The translations under genes and the position numbers were made by a program. DNA of 64,000 bases, taken from assembly GCA_027924645.1 (NCBI GenBank), contig BSBN01000297.1:6572001-6636000 (forward strand), given 5' to 3'. Positions 36,457 to 49,154 of this stretch are shown here, piece after piece. The notes under the pieces were generated by a model. That model searched no databases. It had not been told where the DNA came from and was given only the letters and a program-made list of their open reading frames with translations. Position 1 is the stretch's first letter, and each line of letters opens with the position of its first letter. The stretch is from Cunninghamia lanceolata (Eukaryota > Streptophyta > Pinopsida > Cupressales > Cupressaceae).

Positions 36457-36969
36457 ACAAGTTTTCCAATTAATGTCTTTATGTCCTTAAAACCCTAATT
36501 TAAGAAAATAGTAATTAAATATATGAATTACGACAAATGCTAGAGGAAAAAGGCAGAGGGAAGAGAACCTTAACTCACTATTTTTTGCAAACAGGAAATG
36601 AAAAAATATAGGACAACAGTGATGGCGCCCTAGTCCAATGTGCAACTTTTTTTGTACAGTCTCAATCTCCTTCTAGCACTGATCTCTACTACATTTTCTA
36701 TTTCCTGTGACTAGAAATTTGAGGACAAGGTTGATGGAGCCCTTGTCTAGAAATGTTGAACAATGTCCATTTCTTTTTAGATCCAGAATCTTCAATGCTT
36801 GCCTTCCTGCTCTGCAACTCCACTTTCTCCAGATCTGACACCTGTAACCTACAATCACAAGGAGTGTGGGAGGGGGTTATGGTGTTTAGAGGCTTGCCTT
36901 AGTCAAGCCTCAGAGAGACATTCAAGTCTTCTGAACACTATTGTCAGAGAGAGTGTGTGCCCTTGGGAG

Positions 36970-39299
36970 TGATGGAACGATATAAAAATTTTCATAGTTT
37001 TCATATTTTTGTCCTCAAGCTTATGTCATTAGGTTGAAAGATTTTCAGACTTAGGGTTCTTTGCATACCAAAAAAAGTGTTAAACCCTGAACTCCCATGC
37101 CAAATTTAATTGTAAAGGTCACATTCACTATATTTTTTCAGTGACCGCTTGTCTTCTATTACCCAGAGTTTAAGTTGCTTCCTTATGTCCTCTTGAACAT
37201 TATTTGACCAGTCCCTCGCCATATGGTTACCTTTCTTAGCCCACACCCAAAAGAGCATTATTTTAAAAAGAAGTCAACCCATTGGTCCTCTTTTTCCTAG
37301 ATGGTAAAAGAATATTTCTAAAAAAGGTTATACGCAAAGGTCCAGTCCTACTAACTTTTTTTTTGATAGGTGGTGATAGTGGATTCGTTTCCACCAATCC
37401 GCCAGCAATAAGATATTGACAGAGTTGGCATTTGTGGAATTGCGGAAAGGGTGACAATTGATCGGTAACTATTAGGGAAGGAAGGATGGTGGGCCCTGGA
37501 CAATATAAAATGGTTTCTTTGTATTTCTACCATTCCGCCATACTTCACCAAAGGGTCTCTCTGGCTGATCGTGGAATGACGAAATCTTGACGCATGGCTT
37601 TTTGAAGGATGGACTAGTGCATTAAATAAAAGGGACCTAATGTGTCATAGTCCTATGGGATGTGACCACTTGTTGGAGAGTTATCATGTTTGCGTGCTAC
37701 TGATCTAACGGTCATCCACCATTCCACCGAGATCATATCTCTAGCCATATCCTTCGAGTGTGGAATTGTGGATGTTGTCTTAACTATACTATAAAGATGA
37801 TATTTTATCAGGATCATGGTTGGGAGAGCTATCCAGGTGGCACGTCATCATTGGGAAAAACAAACAATACTCTTCTACTACAAAAAAGGCCAAATTGACA
37901 CCGTTGGGTCAAGCCATCTATGATTGCGATCGATGACCAAAATTTAAAAGTATGATAGAGAGATGAGTTGGCGTTGGATTTGATGATGCTTCATTGCAAG
38001 CAGTAACTTCTTAGGCATGTGCAGAGTCTCCATCACTGCCACTATGAAGGAATTAGCTAATAGAAAGATTTGGCTTATGTAGGGTCAACCTTTAGATATT
38101 CGTGCTTCTACCAGGAATGACATTTCATCTGCTGTGTGATAAAATTTGACATGATGGCAATGCTAAATTGAGGAAATCAAGACACATGACCTGGTATTTT
38201 CAATGCAAGAAGTGATGTTCTCAGGTATGTAGAATTATCAGATCCAATCTTTCTGTTCATTTATGATAATCTTCAAAAGATTTCCATTTATGACAAGAAT
38301 GCTTCCAAATGACTGGAATTAATTAGACCAAAGATGTTTGGATGTATTCTTGCATCTTGAAATTTCTATAAATAGGCAGTGCTAGTGTTACCCCTTATAC
38401 TGTTTAAAGCATGCTGATAGTATGGCTCTCCCTTGCTCGTGTGTGTTCTATTCTCTCCCCTGTTCTATCGGATTCTCTTCCTTGTTCTCATGGCTATTAA
38501 CTTGTCCTTATAGAATTAGGAGACTTGGAGTTTTTTCCTTTGGAATAGGTGGTGGAGGGAAAATTAGAGAATAGTAGTAGCATTCATTAATCCTCTGTGA
38601 TTTCTTCTCCAGTCTCTTATCTCATCTAATGGTGGTTCTTGAGGGCTAATCTCCTAGCTCTAGTAGTTCCTTATTTTTGAGAGTTGATAGATTAACTTTT
38701 GGAGTAAAGAAGCTTCACAGCTTCCTCTACCCCTCCCTTACATCTAATTTTCCTAATAGAGCATTAACTCTAGGTGTAAGGAGACTATCGACTAGGATGA
38801 TGCAGATAAGGGATGAGAGGAGAATTGTTGTTGTTGCTGCTGTTCTCTTGGCTTGGCTTCCAACCCTTTTGAAGCCATCCAGGTGTGGATTCCCCAAGTT
38901 TTTGCATGGTTGAAGTTGTTGGAAACTTCTCAAGTAGGAGGGGGAATCATACCACTGCAAAGAAATCTGGAAATAATGAAGGAGGTTCAAGTTTCCTGGG
39001 TTTCCTTTCGATATTGTTCTTTGCAGGTTTTCTCATTTTTTGGCGCGCGGCTTAGAAAGGCAGAGCAGTGAATGCTCTTATTGAATACTTTGGTGGCATT
39101 TGAGGAGTGCCTAGCTCTAATAGTATCTAACAATGTATCAACCATCTACAAAAGCTTGGCCTCATTCCCCACCAAAAATAACTAGGTATATAGTTGAGAA
39201 GCGGTTACATTGTCCTCCTCTCATAGCTTCATCTTTTGGTTACTCAAAATTGTAACTTCTTTTGTCTTGTAGCATTAAGGTTGTTTTCTCCCTTATCTT
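36970..39299 (+). repeat. R7 5' LTR, first segment
   Basis: 36970-37660 matches 61405-62094. 39242-39299 matches the inverted copy at 63943-64000. The sequence between has no copy in the window. A TATA-like box (TATAAATAG) lies at 38367-38375. The segment ends at the R8 insertion, with ATCTT as the left target copy (39295-39299). No coding region is supported. Confidence 0.62.
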
Positions 39300-40654
39300 T
39301 GTTGGTTTATGACAGACAACTGAGAGGGGGGGTAAATTAGTTGTCACCAAAACTTTCTTTGCTTTAAACACTTAAATCCTTCTTATATTTCTACAGCATA
39401 ATAATGATTTAATCATGGAAGCACAATGCAATATCTCAAGAGCAGAAACACATTAACACATATGACACCAAGATTTTAACATGGAAAACTTGGTTAAGGG
39501 AAAAACCACGGGGTGACTAACCCAAGATTATATTCTCTGTTAAAAGAATAAGAAAAACAAAATAGTACTTGCTAATTAGGGCTCACTACCCAAGCACACT
39601 GCTCACAAGAGGCCCACTACCTATAGGAGACACACTATCTACAGAATAATAAATATTACATACTTTAACTAGAGATTAGCATCTTCACCATGCTTGAGTT
39701 AGTTCCATTTAAGTTCAACACTTCTGCTCTGCTTTTCACTCTTCTCCTCTCTACAACTTTCTCATCTCGACAAGGATATTTTGACATGACTTTGCAATTC
39801 TTATTTATACATGACATCAACTTTGGAATGATCATCAAATTTGGCACAACATATTCTATTATAGAGAAATTACAAAAATACAACTTGATTTGTTATAAGA
39901 ACTTCATGCGTATCACCACAGTGTTAGCCACACATATCTAGGACTTCAATCTTCTTTGAGGAACACGCCATGCTTCGCAGAACATCTTCAAGATCATCCA
40001 CAAGATGTGTAAAACATCTGGTCGACCATGATTAGGAAGAATACCATCACCTGAGAGTAAATCTTCAATTATGAGATCAATCTTCAATGCAAATCACCAA
40101 CATGAACTGGACACAATTTAGAGACCCCCACAAGCTTCTTTAAATCACCAAGAACATCCACACCACTTGTACTTATTGAAATTATTCGCATCTTCATCTA
40201 GAACCTCAAGAACATAGTCTTTCATCACTTTCACATTAGAATAAATGCTTGTAGACCTCCATACCACGAAGCAATTGAGTTGTCAATTCACATTGGCTTC
40301 CTAAACATTCCACCACATCCGCAAAACAAGATATTGCATTTCTGGATCTCACCAGACCTATTTGTGTCACTCTGTCACCTCAGAACTAGTTTTACTCATA
40401 TGGCCATAACTTCTCCAAATCTTCATGTGGACCTCTCAAATCTTGACTGGATCATCTTTAGACATATATCTACAAACCCTTTGATGCACATTCTCTGATC
40501 TTTATCTTAGCTTGGATCTTCACTTCATGGAGCTTCACTGTCTTCACAGTTCTTCTCTATTTCTGATAGGACTAATTTTCTCAATATCCTCAGTACATAG
40601 CTCATCCAATCCTTGACATCAATGACAACACCAGTTAGGCCCATACTTGCAACA
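39300..40654 (-). repeat. R8 3' LTR (1355 bp)
   Basis: Partner of 45210-46588. The minus-strand polypurine tract AAAGGGGGAGAT (40655-40666) abuts its end GCAACA. Small frames near 39665-39941 and 40280 recur in the other LTR and are not genes. Confidence 0.93.
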
Positions 40655-41120
40655 ATCTCCCCCTTTGTCATTGATGGCAACATATGACATGAAAAACTAT
40701 TTTAACCATCAAGACAAGAACTTATCCTCACTAACTGACATAGCTCCCCCTATCAACTACAATCATTCATATGTCTTCTCTTTTTTTTTACTACTCCCCC
40801 TTTGATCAACAACCACTTTTATTATTCACATGTCTTCTCTCCCCCTTTGACATTAATGGCAAAGGGCACATACTTGCATCAATCAGAATCATACAGACTG
40901 TTCCCCCTAAGTAGCAACTTCCTATCATCAATCTAGACCACAAGATATAACTGTGAGATCCATCGGACTGATGCACATGAGTGCACCTTAATTTAGAACT
41001 GGAGGGATAATAACCCCTAACTTCTACATGAGATACTCAAAAGAGTCCTTAGGTAGAGGTTTAGTAAAAATGTTTGCAATATGATCCTTTGAGGGCACAA
41101 ACTCCAATCTGACTTCATTC

Positions 41121-42690
41121 TTATTCACATGCTCTCTCAAAAAGTGAAACTTGATGGATATATGTTTTGTCTTTGAATGTAATACTGGATTTTTTTGATA
41201 TATTTAATACACTTGAGTTATCACAGAAGATTGTGATAGGTTCCTCATACTCCACTCTGATGTCTCTTAGCATTTTCTTCATCCACAATACTTGAGTGCA
41301 ACTACCTGCTGCTGCAATATATTCTGCTTCTGTAGTGGCCAGAGATATTACCTCTTGTTTCTTGCTCAGCCAAGAAACCAATCTTTTCCCCAAAAAGAAT
41401 GCACAACCATTGGTACTCTTTCGATCATCCACATCTCTTGCCCAATCCGCATCTGTATATGCATGAAGAGAGAAATCATGATCCCTAGGTACCATAAACC
41501 ATACTCAACTATTCCCATTAGATATCTGAGAATTCTCTTTATTGCCATGACATGAGATTCTCTAGGATCAGCTTGGAATCTGGCAACAACACCAACAACA
41601 TTCATAATGTCAGGTTTAGTTTGAGTAAGATACAATAGTCCTCCAATCATTAACCTGTACTTTTTTTGATCAGCCTTAGGAGATTAATCATCTTTTCTTA
41701 GTTTACATCCAGTTGCCATGGGAGTATTCATTGGTTTTGAATCTTCCATCCAAAATTTCTTCAACAATTCTTTCACATATTTCATCTGTGATATGAAGAT
41801 TCCTTTCTTTGTTTGAGTGATTTGCAGACCCAAGAAGAAATTCATTTCCCCAAACATAGACATCTCAAATTCACTTTTCATTTGATTTCTAAAAGTCTTG
41901 CACATACTATCTCTTCCTCCAAAAATGATATCATCAACAAATACTTCAATAATCAAGATATTTTCATGATCAATATTGAAGTACAAGTTACTGTCAGTGG
42001 TACCTTTGTTGAAATCAATCTTCAAAAGATGTTTATCCAATCTTTCATACTAGGCCCTTGGGGCTTGTTTGAGTCCATAAAGTGCTTTCTTGAACTTGTA
42101 GACCATATCACCATGATTAGACAATTGAAATCCATCCGGTTTCTCAATGTATACTTCTTCCAAGTCACCATTCAGGAAGATAGACTTGACATCCATCTAA
42201 TATACTTTGAAATCCTTGAAGGTAAAAAAGGAAAGAAATAATCTGACTGCTTCAATTCTTGCCATAGAAGAAAAAGTTTCTTCAAAGTCAACTCCTTCTA
42301 CTTGAGAATAACCCTTACAGACCAATCTGGCTTTGTTTCTGACTACTTCACCATCTTCATTCAGTTTATTCTAGAAGACCCATTTGGTCCCAATCACATT
42401 TTTGTTTCTAGGTATAGGAACAAGATCCCAAGTGTGATTTTTCTTAATGTGCATCAACTCTTCCTCCATTGCTTGAGCCCAACTTTCATCATTGCATGCT
42501 TCACTTACTGTTTTTGGTTCAATCTTTGAAATCAAACAATACTTCTCTAAATCTTGAGCAATCTTTCTTCTTTTTTGAACACCTTTTCTTCTATCACCTA
42601 TGATCTGGTCTTCAAAATGATTCAGTCTTACATACTTGGGAGTTTTGGGAATTTTTTGCACTTCTATTTCTTCGATATGTTCATTCAAAC
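41121..42690 (-). pseudogene. pol: R8 reverse transcriptase and RNase H
   Basis: 42688-42371 opens RT (ESWAQAMEEELMHIKKNHTW, then GTKWVF). 42040-41684 contains the catalytic FVDDIIFGG and FGEMNFFLGLQI. 41650-41366 and 41495-41121 carry the RT end ([14 protein letters not shown]) and RNase H (YTDADWARDVDDRKSTNG, EAEYIAA). The last piece is in a different phase, so a frameshift lies near 41500. A stop-rich gap near 42060-42340 covers the RT segment with the first catalytic Asp. The motif order is intact compared with R10. Confidence 0.92.
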
Positions 42691-42703
42691 TTATCTCTTC
42701 TTC

Positions 42704-43735
42704 CTATATTTTAGGATTCTCCGGATCAGTTTGAATATGAACTACAGAAGGGGCTAGATCATCTTGGACCAGAACATCATTCTGATCATCAGCTTCATAC
42801 TCATAAAACCTTGAGGGATTTTTGATGCCTTCATCAACCTTCACATTTGTACTTTCTACGATCTTTCTTAATCTCTTGTTATAACATCGGTATGCTTTGC
42901 TTTGAGTAGAGTAACCCAAGAATATTCCTTCATCACTTCTACCATCAAATTTTCCAAGGTCTTCATCTCTTTTAATATAACATTTACTACTAAAGACTCT
43001 GAAATACTTCACAGTAGGAGTGATGCCAAACCAAAGTTCATAAGGGGTCTTACCAATATTGCTTCTGATTTGTACTCGATTAAGAGTATAGACAACAGTG
43101 CTTACAACTTCTCTCTAGTAGATTTGAGGAACATTTGCTTCCATCATCATGGTTCTAGATGCTTCCTGGATGGTCCGGTTCTTTCTCTCCACTACTCCAT
43201 TCTGCTGTGGAGTCCTTGGAGCAGATAACTGTCTTTTTATCCCATGTTTCTCATAGAATTCTATGAACTCTCTGGATGTGAATTCTCCACCTCTATCAGA
43301 CCTAAGACATTTTATGTTTAACCTAGTTTCATTCTCTACCATAGCCTTGAATATTTTGAATTTCTCAAGAGCCTCAGATTTCTCTTTCAGGAAAGTCACC
43401 CACATCATCTGGGAATGATCATCAATTAGTAACATGAAATATCTATCACCTTGCAAACTCCTGATTGTTGTCGGTCCACATAGATTAGTATGTACTAAGT
43501 CCAATAATTTGGTAGAAGATTGTTCCTTACTTTTGAATGTGACTCTGCTTTGCTTACCCAACTCACATTCTTTGTACAAACTGTTAGTAGGTTTCACTAG
43601 TGTTGGAAGATCTCTTATAGCCTGAGTGTTTCTTATCTTGATGATATTATCAAAATTCACATGACACATTTTCCTATGCCACAACCAACTCTGATCAATT
43701 TGAACAAATAAACAACTTTTTCTAGTACCAACCAA
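42704..43735 (-). pseudogene. pol: R8 integrase
   Basis: Pre-integrase LWHRKMCHVNFDNI near 43690-43650, then the catalytic core. The first catalytic position reads HTNLCGP, an Asp-to-Asn change (R10 keeps Asp). RSDRGGEFTS and QQNGVVERKN keep the second Asp and the Glu. 43012-42704 gives the C-terminal region (FGKCYIKRDEDLG-type block, GIFLGYSTQSKAYRCYN). The active site is therefore lost by a single G-to-A change, besides other damage. Confidence 0.92.
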
Positions 43736-43819
43736 GTTAAAGATGTTACCTTTTGTTTGAATACCGGATGCAACCTCTATTCCAGAACTTTCAAAGATTC
43801 TACATTTTCCATTTTTGAA

Positions 43820-45153
43820 TCAGAGATCATAGCCTTTGTCCACCAACTGCCCAACACTAAGAAGATTGTGCTTCAAACCTTCAACATATACTACATCACT
43901 GGTTTTGTTCTTTCCATCAAGAGAAATAGTTCCTCTGCCTCTGATTCTGCAAGCAGAATTATCACCAAATTTTACAAATCCTCCTTCATATCTTTCCAGA
44001 TCTATGAACTTATTTTTGTCACCAGTCATATGGTGGGAGCATCCACTATCAATGACCCATTCATCCTTTTCTTCAACTTGGGCAGCCAGAGGTCTTTCTA
44101 CCATTTTATGATTGACAGATTCAATGGGCATTGGATCTTCTTCCTTGATGGCAATAAACACCCAGTTACTTCTAGATTTGTTTCCTGTCTCTGATTCATC
44201 ATCTGTTACTCCTTCATCATCATCATCTTCATGAACATAGTAACATTTCTTTTGCATCTTGATCTATTTGGATTAGTCCTTGAAAATCTTTCTGGACACC
44301 TTGAAGCAAAATGACCAATCTTGTTGCAGTTGAAACATTTGAAGGGCAATTTTCCTTCATACTTACCAGATCCTCTTGGCAATCTTTTTGCAATAAAGGC
44401 TTCAATTTGAGTAGCTTCTGCCTCATCTTCTTCTAGATCTTTTCTTTCTTTTTCATACCATGATAGTTTCTTTGAGGAGTTCTCTCCTTGATCATACCTT
44501 TTTTTGCCTTTTACAGAGGCACTGGCTTTGAATGCAAATTCAATCTTGGGGGGTGCATCTCCAAACTCAACCATTTCAAATGCACCTAATTTTCCAACCA
44601 ATTGATCTCTTGTGATATTTGATAAAGATCTGAATTCTTCAATAGCAACAAGCTTGTGTTTGTAAGCAGGAGGTAGGGATCTAAGAACTTTGGCAACAAT
44701 CTCATCTTCATCCAAGGTTCCACCAGCACACCTAATGCCACAAATAAGCTCATTTACTTTTGGCATAAATGTAGTGATATTCTCATCTTCACTCATCTTC
44801 AGGTTTTCAAATTTTCCTTTCAGACTCTGTAGCTTGGCACATTTAACATATTTTTCTCCTTCATGTAGAAGTTCCAGCTTTGACCAAATCTCATATGCAG
44901 TTTTTAAATCCATAACATTTGTCAGCTCTGAATCAGATAAGGCACTTAGTAAGGCTTCTTTAGCCTGAAGATTATCTTCAGCATCTCTGATTTCATCTAC
45001 AGTTGTCAGACCATTCTTTGGAGGAACATACTTCTTTGAAGTTATGGTCCAATATTGCATTCTCATACATTGCAAGTGACATTCCATGCGGCTTTTCCAA
45101 AGAGTGTAATTAGTTCCATCAAATCTCAGACTATCCTTCTTGTAGGAAGACAT
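43820..45153 (-). pseudogene. gag: R8 gag and protease, one frameshift
   Basis: The ATG at 45153 is chosen by comparison with R10, whose frame starts at the same place in the protein. Gag residues include LRFDGTNYTLWKSRMECHL and LRSLPPAYKHKL. A complete CCHC knuckle, CFNCNKIGHFASRC, lies at about 44302-44345. The frame then shifts near 44265. Protease follows with WVIDSGCSHHMTGDK (about 44010-44060), the retropepsin D-S-G with the copia-type HMTG extension. Gag up to the shift is open for about 300 codons. Confidence 0.92.
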
Positions 45154-45195
45154 CCTAGATCTCCTCAAGCGATTAAGTTGTTTTAGAGGAACTTA

Positions 45196-45207
45196 GCTCT
45201 GATACCA
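45196..45207 (-). other. R8 primer-binding site (tRNA-iMet)
   Basis: On the minus strand TGGTATCAGAGC, an exact match, two bases from the LTR. Confidence 0.94.
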
Positions 45208-45209
45208 AT

Positions 45210-46588
45210 TGTTGGTTTAGGATAGACAACTGAGAGGGGGGGTGAATCAGTTGTCACCAAAACTTTCTTTTCTTTAAACACTTAAAGACTTCTTATATTT
45301 CTACAACATATAAATGATTTAATCATGGAAGCACAATGCAATATCTCAAGAGCAGAAACACATTAACACATAGGACACCAAGATTTTAATGTGGAAAACC
45401 TGGTTAAGGGAAAAACCATGGGGTGACTAACCCAAGATTGTATTCTCTATTAAAAGAATAAGAAGAACAAAATGGCACTTGCCAATTAGGGCTCACTGCT
45501 CGAGCACACTGCTCACAAGAGGCCCATTGCCTATAGGAGACACACTGTCTATAGAACAATAAATATTACATACTTGAACTTGAGATTAACATCTTCACCA
45601 TGCTTGAGTCAGTTCCATTTAATCTCAACACTTCAGCTCTTCTTTTCACTCTTCCCCTGTCTACCACTTTCTCATCTCGACAAGGATACTTTGAAATGAC
45701 TTTGCAATTCTTATTTATACATGACATCAACTTTGGAATGACCATCAAAGTCAGCACAACATATTATATTACAAAGAAATTACAAAAATACAACTTGATT
45801 TGTTACAAGAACTTCATGTGTATCACCACATTGTCGGCCACACATATCTGGGACTTCAATCTTCTTTGAGGAACATGCCATGCTTCACAGAACATCTTCA
45901 AGATCATCCGCAAAATGTGTAAAAAATCTGATTGGCCATGATTAGGATGAACACCATCACTTGAGAGTAAATCTTCAATTACAAGCTCAATCTTCAATGC
46001 AGATCGCTAACACGAACCGGACACAATCTAGAGACCCCCACAAGCTTCTCTGAATCACCAAGAACATCCACACCACTTTTTCTTACTAAAATTATTCACA
46101 TCTTCATCATGAACCTCAAGAACACAGTCTGTCATCACTATCACATTAGAATAAATGCTTGCAGACCTCTAGACCATGAACCAATTGAGTTGTCAATTCA
46201 CATTGGCTTCCTAAACATTCCCCCACATCCGCAGAACAAGATATTGCATTTCTAAATCTCACTGGACTTATTTGTGTCACTCTGTCACCTCAGAACCAGT
46301 TTTACTCATATGGCCATAACTTCTCCAAATCTTCATGCGGACCTCTCAAATCTTGACTAGATCATCTTTAGACACATATCTACAAACCCTTTGATGTGCA
46401 TTCTCTAATCTTCATCTCAGCTTGGATCTTCACTTCATAGAGCTTCACTGTCTTCACTGTTCTTCTCTATTTCTGATAGGACTAATTTTCTCAATATCCT
46501 CAACACACAGCTCATCCAATCTTGACATCAATGTAATAGAAGTATGTTGACATCAATGACAACACTAGTTAGGTCCATACTTTCAACA
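45210..46588 (-). repeat. R8 5' LTR (1379 bp)
   Basis: Partner of 39300-40654, with the same ends (TGTTGG and CAACA on the plus strand). A short extra segment near 46520-46560 (a second GACATCAATG block) explains part of the length difference. Confidence 0.93.
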
Positions 46589-47502
46589 ATATTTATAAAA
46601 GGGAATTCAAGGCTTGTGAAAATTATTGGTTCGAGGTCATGTCTCTAGACTTAGTCTGAAATATGGGACCAAGGAGGAATTGTAAATAGTTTGTTTTCTG
46701 CAAATAAAATCAGTCATTTGTTTTCAAGTCTTCATTCTAAGTTTTAGGATGTCTTTATAGAACTAAAAAAGGCTATGTTATAATTTATTGAACAATATAC
46801 TTTACAAATCATGTTGAGTCTTGAAGTGCACTATCTTCTACTTCATGTATAGAGTTCTACATTTATGAATATATATTTGATTAAGGATCATTTTTATTCA
46901 TCATGACAATCTTTCTTGTGTTTGTGTATTTTTCTTTTGGCATTTACTCAAGTAGTAAAAGAATTGGCTACAAGAGAATATTGAATGTAATACTGGTTTA
47001 CAGGGATAACTAAGCACGGTTAACTCCAAGAATAGTAAAGTATTTTAATGTAATGCATTATTATATCTTTAGAGTAAACTAAGTTTTATTACATCATAGT
47101 TTTTTAAAGTTTCTTGACTCTATGACCCTTGGATATGCACTATTTTGTTCATGAATACTATACTAAGCTTACACCCCGTTAATCATCCTCATCATTTTTA
47201 AAGGAATCAACACATTTTCCCTTCCAACAATAGGTTTTAGAAATTAAGTTCATTTTACATGTTCTTCTGTAAAGAATAAGATTAAAGCTTAAGAGTCTAG
47301 CCCATCTCTTTACTTATCAGAAATTCTTTGAGCAATTTAGAAGGAACACATTTGTTATAGGAGCAGTGTTATTGAGCAAGTATCTCAGGGACCCCCCATC
47401 CATTTGAATAGAACACTATTTTTCCCAAAAGGGAAAGATCCAAAATAGGAACACCCTCCTTGGTTTCACAAAGCCTAAAGTGCAGAGGAAAGAGGAATTT
47501 AA
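46589..47502 (+). repeat. R7 5' LTR, second segment
   Basis: Matches the inverted copy R12 (63019-63947 read on the minus strand). Starts with ATATT, the right target copy of R8, then a TATA-like box (TATAAAAG, 46594-46601). Ends with TTTAA, the left target copy of R9. Confidence 0.88.
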
Positions 47503-49100
47503 TGGTGCAGGAGAACCAATGAGATCATATATGTCTTGTTTTTCATATGTTTGTCTTCATGTGGCTCATGTTGTCTTGCTTCAATAAGGTCTTAGAAGAC
47601 CATTCACTTGATTGTAATAAGGATTATGTCCAAATTTCTTCATATTGTTGTCATGTAGGAGGTAGTCACATTTGTAATCCTTTCTAAGGCATGTAGGAGG
47701 TGGTCATGAGTTCCATGCCTCGTCAAAGGCTTGTAATTCTTAAACAAAATAGTATCCACATCCCAAACAGGGATAATACATTGTAATCACAATACAAACC
47801 ATAACAAATGCTAAACAAAATAAGTAGCGATGGTTGAAGAACAATTGTAAAAACTTCCCCATCGATCCAAAATGCCTTCCCATGTAGTTATGTGGTTGAC
47901 CAGATGTTGTATAAGATCTTCCATACATGGAGTAGCATGGGAGAAGAAAGTTTGAGGAGAAATAAACAAGAAAATCTCTATTCTGTCCACTTTTTTGTGT
48001 AAACTTGTTGTTCTCAGCTGTACTCTATTTCTATATGGAACTGTCATGACTTCTAAGTTAGTGGCATGTGTAGAGGGGTGAAGTGACTTCCATTTGACAC
48101 TAGTTTAAGGCTGTGACTTTGAACAGGAAGTAATCTATACCCATTTTCCTTGGACTGCTCATTGACACCCTATTTTCCTAAACTTCTACGCTGTTACAGT
48201 CCGTATAGTGCAAAGGTACAAGGTTATTTCCACTTTCTCATGATTTGATTGGTTAGAGTATGGAGTTGTCTTCCATTTGAAGTTAGTTTGGTGTTTTGAC
48301 ATTTTTGTGGTAGGGAGATATAAGGTTTTTTCTAAAACTTGGTTTGTGAAACCCTACCTTAGGGTTTTGATTGTAATTCATGCATTCTCCTCCATTCCAT
48401 TGATGTAGAACCACATAGGTTAGTGGGATGGACTATTATGATGTTGTTTCAATGTTTTTTGCAAGAGTTTTGGGTAGAGCAAGGGATTGGTGGTAGTTTA
48501 TGTGAAAGACCCTAGCAAAACCAAGTGCTACGAGTGTACAAAGAACAGCAACATAAGGTAGTTCTTGAACAGTCAGCTGTGAGACCAAAAAAATCATAAA
48601 ATACTTTGTTTTTCCACTCATGTGAAGTGTCCAAGGGGTCTAGAGAGTTTGGTGGTTCCATTCAAGGGTAGTTGCTTCACAAATTTGACCTAATTGGGGC
48701 TTTAGGTCACTAGGAGGGGTTATAGGTTGGACCATACTGTCCAAAACAACCCATACCCATCTTGAAATATGTTATGGGGAATCCAAATGGTTATCTCTAG
48801 ATTCTCTAAGTTCTAAGTTTGCAGGTCTGCATAAGAAGTTATTGTTGACTATTCATGTTTGGAGGGCTACAAGGGATTTGGAGGCCTAAAGAAGGAAGTA
48901 CTAAAACCAATTTTGTTCTACCTTTGAAAATGGTTTGGATGGGTCCCATGACATGCCAAATCAACCTTTCCATGAAGATTTTAGAGCATCTAATTGCTAT
49001 TCCCATGTTTGGAAATGGACCTTTAAATTTGGGTTTTAGAGTGTAGTGAAAACCTTGTCTATTTGTGCTATCCTCCAACTATCTTAGTGTTTCTACATCA
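47503..49100 (+). repeat. R9 5' LTR (1598 bp)
   Basis: Starts TGGTGCAGG right after the target duplication and ends TTCTACATCA three bases before the primer site. The last 26 bp recur at 51625-51650 with one mismatch. No gene is supported inside; the small frames near 47740-48050 and 48839-49078 are not conserved with anything here. Confidence 0.85.
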
Positions 49101-49103
49101 TAG

Positions 49104-49115
49104 TGGTATCAGAGC
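49104..49115 (+). other. R9 primer-binding site (tRNA-iMet)
   Basis: TGGTATCAGAGC three bases after the LTR, exact match. Confidence 0.93.
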
Positions 49116-49154
49116 CATAAAAGGTTCTATTGTTGGTTGTGTAAGGCTTGGTAT

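Larger units (their letters stand above)
34160..36969 (-). mobile_element. R6: 3' half of an LTR element with a coiled-coil ORF
   Basis: Starts TGTTGAATATAAGG inside the R5 LTR and shows the same LTR style as R8 and R10 (GAGAGGGGGGTGAATCA near its start, a TTTTTACGTGG block 140 bp later). A polypurine tract at 35489-35500 ends this LTR and places the interior to its right. The interior holds a coiled-coil frame and no pol. The 5' half and the 5' LTR are absent; the sequence is cut at 36969 where R7 begins. Its target duplication therefore cannot be checked. Confidence 0.72.
39300..46588 (-). mobile_element. R8: Ty1/copia retrotransposon, complete but defective
   Basis: LTRs at 39300-40654 and 45210-46588, a perfect initiator-Met primer site at 45196-45207, and a polypurine tract at about 40655-40666. 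All five domains occur in copia order. Flanks are ATCTT and ATATT. The uninterrupted paralogous site in R12 (63943-63947) reads ATCTT, proving the insertion and which copy mutated. R8 landed beside a TATA-like box of the R7 LTR. At least two frameshifts (near 44265 and 41500) inactivate it. It belongs to the same group as R10. Confidence 0.95.

Noticed and set aside
38677..39071. Possible small host gene before R8
   Set aside because: Overlapping frames on both strands, no motif, and the stretch lies inside the inferred R7 LTR.
41813..42241. 142-codon plus-strand frame over R8 RT
   Set aside because: Antisense shadow of the reverse transcriptase (FVDDIIFGG on the minus strand).
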